NCBI RefSeq assembly: GCF_042453785.1
Contig: NC_091672.1
Location: 10,930,501-10,994,500 of the forward strand
Direction: 5' to 3'
DNA from: Malus domestica
Taxonomy: Eukaryota > Streptophyta > Magnoliopsida > Rosales > Rosaceae
Length of the DNA: 64,000 bases
Positions 56,766-64,000 of the stretch are shown in pieces. Made by a program: the position numbers and the translations under genes. The notes under the pieces were generated by a model. That model was not told the origin of the DNA. It did not search any database and saw only the letters and a list, made by a program, of their open reading frames with translations. Positions within the stretch are counted from its first letter, which is position 1. Each line of letters begins with the position of its first letter.

Positions 56766-58120
56766 TTGATTTCTTCTTTGCCCAAACCCAGTGCTTCCTT
56801 GTTCTCGGCAACACTTGAGTCTGAGTTAGTCTTTTGTTTAGGTCAATGTAGTTTCAGTTCAAACTTCAAGGCGGACCCAAGAGATAAGTTGTTTCTCCAG
56901 AAAAAAACAAAACACTCGGAAATTCGGGACAAAAAGACGAGTCCATTGTCTAATGTCAAATAACCACGTAAACTATGAAGTACCAATTTGACATTTGTTT
57001 TTTTTAATGGAGAAATGCTAGAGAAATTAAATTTTGTAAACTAAATGACATGAAATTGGTAATTGGATTATTACTTTATCTTTGATAAATGTGCTCATTT
57101 TCTGTTAGTGATATCTCATTTGGTTTGCTAATTTAGTCTACAAATTTAATCTCTTTAGCATTACTCTTTTTTATCTGACATCTCCAAGTTGGAGACTCCA
57201 ACACCCTCCACAAATACAATACAAGTTTGTTAACCTACGTGGACAAAAATTAAAAGTGTGAAACGCTAAGGAATAAATAGCATTTCAGAGAGGTGCGACT
57301 CTCCTTCCTCAACATATAGGGACTAGGGAGGAACATTTCATGCATGAAATGATAGAACAGAACGGTCGACGGCTACTTGGATTGATTTAGGTGGCTCAAT
57401 GAGATAGGAAAGGGTGAACAAAGTAATTGTCAAACTTCATCACAATTTTGCACTCTAACGGACTCTACAGATTTTAACATTACTAAATGAAGGAGATGGT
57501 GGAAAAAAGACAAGACACGTTATTATTTCAAAAAAAATATTTGCGGAGTTGAGTGGGGAGTCTCTGGGTATGGAGAGTTCAAGGTCCCAAGTCTCCGGGT
57601 ATTTGCCATGTCAGTTGGAGATACTTTGTTACTAAATTATTTTTTTTGACAAGAAAAAATAACTTCCTGCCTGACCAGTTAAGCAAGGAAGAGTAGAGTT
57701 TGATGTAAGTCATTTGACTCATTGCTTTCTAGCTGCCTTTATTGACAGCAAACAAAGGAGGACTCAAATATATTTAATTGAATTTTTTAACACATGGGTT
57801 CCATTAACAACCTATAGAATAAAAACTACAATTAATTTTGATTATTTTTTAATAGTTGACACATTCATTGGAAAAGAAGAGAATTTAGCACTTGTATTCA
57901 ATTTGCCACATCAGTCATCAAATAAAATTTTGACATATTATATTTGACATCTCCTTTGGAGATGCTCTAAGCATATTGCTATTTTCAACACTTTCAAATC
58001 AAGGAAAAACTACGAATGTACAATAGCATACCAAAATTCACAGGGCACACAACCCACAATTATCCGATCCTATCCCACAAGTATTCCCCTTGCTTTTTTT
58101 GCCGTTAAATTCTAGCAAAT
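56766..58120. other. Upstream of P5CR; intergenic
   Basis: Promoter/5' UTR of P5CR, then AT-rich DNA. TGACATCTCCAAGTTGGAGA (57177) and TGACATCTCCTTTGGAGATG (57945) bracket about 780 bp and could be ends of a degenerate element, but no inverted pairing or target repeat is clear. No gene. Confidence 0.4.
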
Positions 58121-58129
58121 TAACCAACC

Positions 58130-58880
58130 AACTAGCTGCAACGGATTACTTCTCCAAGTGGTTTGAAGTTGTGCCCCTAAGGGAAGTTAAGAAGGAAACT
58201 GTCGTCCGCTTTATCAAGGAGCATATCATCTATTGATATGGTGTGCCTCGCTACATCATCACCGATAATGGAAAATAGTTCTCTAACCCACTCGTGGACG
58301 AACTCTACGAGAAGTACAAGTTCAAGTAGCACAGGTATTCTATGTATCATGCTTCGACCAACGATCTTACAGAAACATTCAACAAAACATTGTGCAACCT
58401 CCTGAAGAAGGTGATCGGCCGAACAAAGAGAGATTAGCATGCAAGAATAAGCAAAGCACCTTGGGCTTATAGGACAACACATAAGACTCTTACCCAAGCT
58501 ACGCCTTATTCTCTAGTATATGGTGTGGAAGCTGTTATGCCGCTCGAAAGTCAAATCCCCTCACTAAGGATGGTTATATAAGAAGGCTTGACTGAAGAAG
58601 AAAACGCAAAGCTACGACTTTAAGGAGTTGGAAGCACTTGGTGAAAGAAGGCTCGAAGCTTAACAACACTTAGAATACTACCAAGCACGACTATCCAAGG
58701 CGTTCAACAAGAAGGTCCGTCCAAGGTTTTTCCAAACTGAAGATCTTGTCTTGGCATTACGAAGGCCCATCATCACAACTCACAAAACAAAAAGCAAGTT
58801 CACATCAAAGTGGGATGAACCTTACTTAATACAAGAGGTCCACACCAATGGTGCCTACCTAATCATGGCAGATTCTTGAT
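58130..58880 (+). pseudogene. Ty3/gypsy integrase remnant
   Basis: Plus-strand translation with several stops follows a gypsy integrase C-terminal half. It reads YFSKWFEVVPLREVKKETVV, YGVPRYIITDNGK, the [20 protein letters not shown] block, [12 protein letters not shown], then (after frame changes) FNKKVRPRFFQTEDLVLALR and SKFTSKWDEPYLIQEVHTNG. This resembles the Tat/Athila-like plant gypsy integrase. No RT upstream, so it is a fragment. Confidence 0.85.
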
Positions 58881-58900
58881 GCATTACTACCCTTACAAAA

Positions 58901-59120
58901 CAAGCAATGCTCCTCGCCTGCACGTGTTGAAACTACAACACGGCACCAAACGCTCCTCGCCTGTATGAGCTGAAACTGCAACACGGCAACAATGCTCCTT
59001 GCCTACACGAGCCTAAACTGTAAACAACACAACATTCCTCGCCTGCATGAGTCTAAACTGCAAACGGCACCAAATGACACACAACACTCCTTGTTCGCAC
59101 AAGCTTAAAAGGCGACACCC
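58901..59120 (+). repeat. Degenerate tandem repeat, unit about 43 bp
   Basis: Four to five units of the form AATGCTCCTCGCCTGCACGA, GCTGAAACTGCAACACGGCA, directly after the gypsy integrase remnant. Units diverge progressively. Such arrays are common between pol and the 3' LTR in Tat-lineage gypsy elements. Confidence 0.75.
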
Positions 59121-60061
59121 AATGCTTCTGGCCCAAAAAAGCATAAATAGTGTACGGCAAAAAAAAAAAACAAAAAAACTATCACCATCAAAATCGCCAA
59201 AACCCATCACTCCCTTGAACTACGTTATGACTTAATCCCTCCTCAACCGAGGGTACGTAGGCAACTTGAAACTTAAAAAAACTTCAAGTACAGTCACATC
59301 ATCAACAAAAAACACAAACACTTTGAAGAATAAAGAACAAATTCAAAATGCGAATACTTTATTTCTTAAAGGAAGAATTTGGCTACAAAGCCTTATAACA
59401 AAAAATGAGCAAAGACAAAGAAGGCTTAAAGTACAAAAGATGAAAGACACTGCTTGAAAGCTATGTCCCTAAAACCACGACGACGATCTTCAAGCAAGTC
59501 TTCTAAAGTCTTCAAAGTCTCTACATTGTTGGGAGACAAGGTGGGCACTTCCATGGCCACACCTTTCCCTTGCTCTAGGAGTGAAATCTCCTCTTGATGC
59601 TGAGAAAGTGTAGCTTCCTGCTCTAAGAGAACACCTTGAAGGACGGATAAAGTTGACGTCGCCTTTAGGGAGAACAAACTTACAAAGCCAACAAGCTAAG
59701 CAAGCGGCTAACTAAGATTCTTCCACTTAAGATTCTTCCACATGCTCTGACGCTACGCCAAGTTCGTCAAACACTTTCAAATCGGCAGAAGCATGGTGCT
59801 CAGGTGAACCAATAACACTTGACGGGTCTAAGTCTCCTTACGACTTCGTCGTTTTGTTGCGGCCATTTTTCTTTGAAGGTATCTTGTACTTCATGGAACC
59901 CCGATACCAAAATCAGATCCATAAAGACATTTCAAACTACTCATAATAAAACTCAAGAAATAGAACCTCTCTAGTAGTCGACAGGATGCCACTCCAAGTC
60001 ATAACTCCACTACGGACGTGATCGCCAAGAAGCTCAAATGAAGCCAGTGAATTGTCACGTG
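59121..60061. other. Probable gypsy 3' untranslated region, no gene
   Basis: Follows the repeat array. Probably non-coding interior of the same gypsy remnant (PPT and LTR not identified). Short frames on both strands have no domains. Confidence 0.4.
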
Positions 60062-60414
60062 TGTTAGATCCCACATCGCCCAGAGGAGTGGATCCTCTAT
60101 GCCTTACATGTATATTCCTATCTCTACCTAGCACGAGGCCTTTTGGAAGCTCACTGGCTTCGGGTTCCATCGAAACTCCGAAATTAAGCAAGTTCATGCG
60201 AGAGCAATCCCATGATGGGTGACCTACTGGGAAGTTCTCGTGTGAGTTCCCAGAAACAAAACCGTGAGGGTATGGTCAGGGCCCAAAGCGGACAATATTG
60301 TGCTACGGTGGAGTCAAGCCCGGGATGTGGTGGGAGGCCAAGGCCGGGATGTGACAATTTGGTATCAGAGCCAATCCCTGGCCGGAAGTGTGCCGACGAG
60401 GACGTTGGGCCCCT
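60062..60414 (+). mobile_element. Cassandra-type TRIM fragment with 5S rRNA-like LTR
   Basis: An LTR of 295 bp (60062-60356), TGTTAGATCCCACATCGCCC to CCGGGATGTGACA, is followed by ATT and a perfect initiator-Met primer site TGGTATCAGAGCC (60360-60372), then about 40 bp of interior (CCCTGGCCGGAAGTGTGCCG...). This is the architecture of Cassandra elements, terminal-repeat retrotransposons in miniature whose LTR contains a 5S rRNA-derived Pol III promoter. No second LTR follows; the interior runs into minus-strand gypsy gag near 60415. So the copy is truncated and cannot move without help. Confidence 0.88.
60140..60250 (+). other. 5S rRNA-like segment inside the Cassandra LTR (not an rRNA gene)
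   Basis: GGGTTCCATCGAAACTCCGA, AATTAAGCAAGTTCATGCGA, GAGCAATCCCATGATGGGTG and ACCTACTGGGAAGTTCTCGT follow the 5S rRNA internal promoter (box A-like AATTAAGC, box C-like GATGGGTGACCTACTGGGAA) with many substitutions. It is part of the transposon LTR, so it should not be annotated as a ribosomal gene. Confidence 0.87.
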
Positions 60415-61390
60415 TCTGCCCACAAGTAAAACAACCACCACCACTACCACTTCTCCTGCATTTTCCATGATGCCTGAAGTTACATCGACGACACAATGGA
60501 GCACCTGAACCACCAGCTCAACTAAAATCTCTCGGCCTCTGAAACCTGGTTCCGCCAGCAAACCTTCCACCTCTCCTTGGGCCTGTCACACTAAGTCTTC
60601 CACTGGAAGAACTAGAACTCGCTCCACTCCTCTTGAAAGTCTGAGTCCTACGAGGTCCCGAAATGGAGATACCTTTTCCCCTGACATCTCTCCCCTGAGC
60701 ATCATTTTTCTCTTCATCATCCTCACTGTTACTGGGAAGGTTATCAGAATCCTCCATTCGAACCAGAATCTCAGAAAACTCATGATAATCGGCACAAGGA
60801 AGTGCACTAGCAAAAGTTCGCCATTTCCTCTTAGTTCCCAACTTAAAGCGGTGAAGCATCTCCACAGGATTACCAGCTGTGTCAAGATCATAACGAGATA
60901 AGTCTATAAATTTTCTGTAGTACTCATGAACCGACATATTCTTTTGCTTCAGTCGGGCGAATTCTTGCTTCTTACGGTCAATATACTCTGGATGGACAAA
61001 TTTCTTCTTAAAATTCTCCTTAAATACCTCCCAATCAGATGCCATCTCCGGTGACATAAGCTGAGCCTGATTCTTCCACCAACCTGCTGGCTCTCGCCCC
61101 AAAAACCAAGTAGTGGTTTCAACCTATCTGTTAGCAGGAAGGTTCCCATGACTTTGCATCACCTGAAACGTCTTCTCAATATGATCTAGCCATTTCTCTA
61201 CCCCTTCGTGACCCTCGTTACCCATGAAACGGTCTAACTTCAGGTTGTACATGGTCTCCAGGGGTGTTCTCTGAAGAAGGGGAAGAAGACGGATAACATT
61301 CTGAAAAGCATGAGCCATCACTTCCCCTAATTGAACTATATCAGGGAAGTTAGACTTGGAAGTACGACGTCGTTCCCTACGAGGCGGCAT
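60415..61390 (-). pseudogene. Ty3/gypsy gag remnant
   Basis: The ATG at 61390 starts MPPRRERRRTSKSNFPDIVQ. A retrotransposon Gag domain follows (ETMYNLKLDRFMGNEGHEGV, KWLDHIEKTFQVM, then a TAG at 61126-61124, then WFLGREPAGWW, FKENFKKKFVHPEYIDRKKQ, EFARLKQKNMSVHEYYRKFI, RYDLDTAGNPVEMLHRFKLG). An acidic and Ser/Arg/Gly-rich tail ends in a stop at 60520-60518. Beyond it, in a shifted frame, lies a zinc knuckle (CRRCNFRHHGKC, CFTCGQKG) cut off by the Cassandra fragment. There is no pol downstream. The family is chromovirus/Tekay-like by gag style. Confidence 0.87.
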
Positions 61391-61453
61391 GGTTCTGACA
61401 GAAGACACCAAAAGATCATTAGAACATTAACAATTATACAGGACTGCAACCTA

Positions 61454-61466
61454 GGCTCTGATACCA
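61454..61466 (-). other. Gypsy primer binding site (initiator-Met tRNA type)
   Basis: On minus, TGGTATCAGAGCC lies 3 bp from the LTR edge (TGTCA then GTT). It is complementary to the 3' end of plant initiator methionine tRNA. This fixes orientation and the inner edge of the LTR at 61470. Confidence 0.9.
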
Positions 61467-61469
61467 AAC

Positions 61470-61995
61470 TGACACACCCCCATCCTAGAATCAAGGCATG
61501 TTGGTCGTCACGTGAGCGTGACATAACCATAAGTGCGGTGCGGAAGCAAAATAAGAGAATTACGAAAGAATAAAACCAACTACTAGCAAGAATAACCAAA
61601 AGCATGCTAGAGAGAGTTAAAGTGTGAACACACACATAAATAGAGCTTAAGAACTAGGTGCAGTCAAGTAGGACTATAATTAAGTTACAACACCCGCAGG
61701 TGAGTCCTACATTAGGAGAGTCTGTCAGAACGCCAAAGAAACCTCGTGAGCCACCAACTGCTAACTAGAACCTGGAGGGGCGCAAAACAAAATTGAGTGG
61801 GTCAATAAAACAAAAATTTTCGAAAACCTTTCATTTAAAACATTTCTAACCCCTCGCTGTAAAACCTGTATACTTTCCCAGAAAATAGCATACTAGCATA
61901 ATACTTTTCATTTATCTCAAATCGTCAATCTTTCTTAAAAACCAGAAAGTATGCCATGTTAAAAACTTTCAAAAACAGAATGAATGATGCATCAA
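61470..61995 (-). mobile_element. Gypsy 5' LTR (minus), interrupted
   Basis: The inner edge is TGACACACCCCCATCC on plus. Up to about 61985 it parallels the solo LTR at 910-1440 (CGTGACATAACCATAAGTGC, GTGCAGTCAAGTAGGACTAT, AACACCCGCAGGTGAGTCCT, AACCTGGAGGGGCGCAAAAC, CTAACCCCTCGCTGTAAAAC). Similarity stops where the next LTR begins, so the remaining outer part, about 1.8 kb by comparison, has been displaced to the right of the window or lost. Confidence 0.8.
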
Positions 61996-63825
61996 TGTAA
62001 CAGGTGAAATAATGAATTAACCGGAGACCTGAAGGAAATTTTGTGAAAAACATGTTCATTTGAGCAACATCTATAGCATGCAATTAACAAATTAAAGGCG
62101 GAATCATGCTTGCATGCACTCAAAACAAAACATTACCCATTAAATTCAAAGCCTAGTAGTTTGGTGAACCAAGACTCAACTCAAAACAAAGTGAGTTGAG
62201 ATATTTATACCTTTGTAGATACCTCTTTGCATAAGCAAAGGCTAATCACCCAAAGAGAGGGCCTTCATTCCTTGCATCTTAGATCTATGGATTTGGATGG
62301 ATGAAATGGTTCTCCAAGTTCCCAAAATTGAGAACCTCTAAGTCTCTACACCAAGGTTAGATTGGAGAAGAAATGAGTGACCTTGGAGGAGTTGGATTGC
62401 TAGCTAATCCCTCCAAGGGGCCGGCCTCTTTAGAGAGAAAGGGAGAGACATGTTCTCTCCAATTTTCTCCAAAAGAAACCCTTAATGAATTTAGGCTATA
62501 AAGTCCTTTATATAGTCCCTTCAAATAAGTGACCTAAAGAACTAAAAAGCCATTCTTTTAACATGGCCGGCCTATTGAGGGATTTGGGCTTTTGGGCCCT
62601 TGTGAATCTTTATTCATTAAGTTGTCATACAACTTAAGTCCATGGGCTTTGACGTTCGAAGCCCATTGGGCCTTAAGGTCCAAAACTATCCCGAGGTCTT
62701 CAACGAACTTATTCGTTTGATTAATTAACATATTAATTAATCCTTGCCATAAATAATTAAACCATTTAATTATTATTACTCATCTCCATTGTTTCTTCAA
62801 TCTCCACCTTACACGGTGTACGATCCATTAGGTTCCTTTTAGCGAGGCAGTGGGCGATTAAAACCATTTCAAATCGATTATGAATTGAAACTTACTTTCA
62901 ATTCTCCCTTTAGTGATTATACACGTTTAGGGCTTCCACAAACCATGAGTGACACCTAGCAGCATATCATGGTTACCCAAGCTAATCAGAAGAGGTGGAG
63001 AACCTATTCAGTTTAGGATTAAAAATGCAATACGGTCTTTCTCTAATACAATACTTTTGACCACATTGTTTGGTTTGATAGTTTATTCATGTCTACTATC
63101 CAATGTGATTCGTGTGCTTATATGATTACCTTGAATGTGATTTGGAAGGACTTCCTAAATCTCATTCATACTCTGGCCAGAGACTCTTAATCATATCATA
63201 GAGTATTCTCTCTCAAAAGATTTGAAGGTTAGAGATCCCTTGTTGCGCATTCACTTGCCTCTATGGCTAAGTGGCTTAACCCCAACTATGCCGTGGACAC
63301 CCTCGAATGGAGCGACTTTGACATAATCAAAGATCAAGGACTTAACCACAAGACAACTATGATGCCTCAGGTCAAAGGACTACTTTGCATTATCCCAATC
63401 ATGAGTTCTCATGTGACATGAATATGAGAACTCTTCGTTGATCGTGTTCAGTGAACTCATTCTCTATTGAGCACCTACATACTTGTCTTGATGTCACACA
63501 CACCAATGACTCGAGACTAGTCACTCTCCCTGAGAGAAGACACATCACGTACTAATCTTAACGGACTGTCAATGCCCAATTGGCAATCCTATGATCAGGA
63601 ACATTTAGGATATGTATATGAAAGAATGGTCTCATGAATCTAACTTCTTTAGATTGCATTCTCCCAATCACATATTCCTTGGACTTATCGTTTAAGCATA
63701 TAACATGTATATGAGACGACTCAAACAATAACCTTTTGCCCTTTATATTTAAACTACATTAGTTTAACTTGTGAAATGTCCGTAAAGTATCATCATATGA
63801 TTGGTTTTAGGGCACATTTCCAACA
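61996..63825 (-). mobile_element. Long LTR (about 1.83 kb) of another retroelement, minus strand
   Basis: On minus it begins TGTTGGAAATGTGCCCTAAA (63825) immediately after a purine-rich tract CAAGTGGGAGAT (63837-63826), the PPT-LTR junction of a copia-type 3' LTR. Its other edge is probably at 61996 (plus TGTAACAGGTG; minus end CCTGTTACA), giving TG...CA ends. If so, it is a 3' LTR whose body continues beyond position 64000, inserted into the gypsy LTR with target ATCAA (61991-61995). No coding capacity. Confidence 0.6.
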
Positions 63826-63837
63826 ATCTCCCACTTG

Positions 63838-64000
63838 CACTAGAGCCAATCAGCTTGGTCATCGGTGATGATACCTCTTCTGTAGTCATTTCATAAATGG
63901 CTGAGTAGTAGGCCTAGACAATGGATATCTATATGTTATCCATAGAAGCAACCTTGAGAATAACGACGTCACAATTATACATGATTCTTAATCATGTGGT
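63838..64000 (-). other. Start of the interior of the right-edge retroelement
   Basis: Sequence immediately upstream (minus sense) of the PPT. Too short and open at the window edge to identify a domain. Confidence 0.4.

Noticed and set aside
60140..60250. A functional 5S rRNA gene
   Set aside because: Many substitutions relative to plant 5S and location inside a Cassandra LTR with an adjacent primer binding site.

Overview
The window is plant nuclear DNA, almost certainly from a eudicot. Genes have spliced, GT-AG bounded exons, intergenic DNA is AT-rich, and roughly half the window is recognisable plant transposon sequence (Ty1/copia, Ty3/gypsy, RTE-type and L1-type LINEs, an Au-type SINE, a Cassandra TRIM carrying a 5S rRNA-like segment, hAT and Mutator-like MITEs). 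The mix of element families, and a non-autonomous retroelement with a coiled-coil ORF that I associate with apple and pear, suggests Rosaceae (Maleae). That placement is inference. There is no bacterial-type operon, CRISPR array or tRNA gene.

Layout. 1-6.6 kb: intergenic, with a 2.3-kb gypsy solo LTR (910-3232) and MITEs. 6.9-9.5 kb (+): an intact two-exon BLADE-ON-PETIOLE (NPR5/6-type BTB-ankyrin) gene. 9.5-14.1 kb: intergenic, with several MITEs. 14.1-17 kb (-): a decayed L1-type LINE. 19.04-19.91 kb: a non-autonomous hAT element with a perfect 8-bp target duplication. 20.9-21.4 kb (+): a three-exon CYSTM microgene encoding 58 aa. 22.1-41.7 kb (-): a dead L-galactono-1,4-lactone dehydrogenase (GLDH) gene. 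Its exons can still be read in order, but they are spread over 19.6 kb by transposons in its introns: a copia element holding a nested solo LTR and a three-copy 811-bp tandem array (23.1-31.2 kb), a SINE, two RTE LINE fragments, a 3.5-kb non-autonomous retroelement unit with a coiled-coil ORF, and a 361-bp inverted copy of one GLDH exon.

43.4-43.9 kb: an RTE 3' end. 45.0-45.6 kb (-): a truncated pyrroline-5-carboxylate reductase (P5CR) pseudogene. 46.5-47.5 kb: a MITE and a second hAT element. 47.58-52.39 kb (+): a very young, apparently intact copia retrotransposon (identical LTRs over 186 bp, uninterrupted 1438-aa gag-pol). 52.7-56.8 kb (-): an intact seven-exon P5CR gene with an unusual catalytic-loop motif. 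58.1-64 kb: nested gypsy remains, a Cassandra fragment and a long LTR running toward the right edge.

The host genes do not form a pathway cluster. BOP is a developmental transcriptional co-regulator, CYSTM a small membrane/stress protein, GLDH (dead here) a mitochondrial ascorbate-synthesis enzyme, and P5CR makes proline. I found no convincing undescribed molecular system. The most informative content is the layered structural history: the transposon-stretched GLDH gene, the inverted exon duplication, an array amplified after its coding sequence had decayed, and a P5CR pair in which the canonical copy is broken and the divergent copy is intact. Exon boundaries were read by eye from splice signals, phase and family similarity; no alignment software was run.
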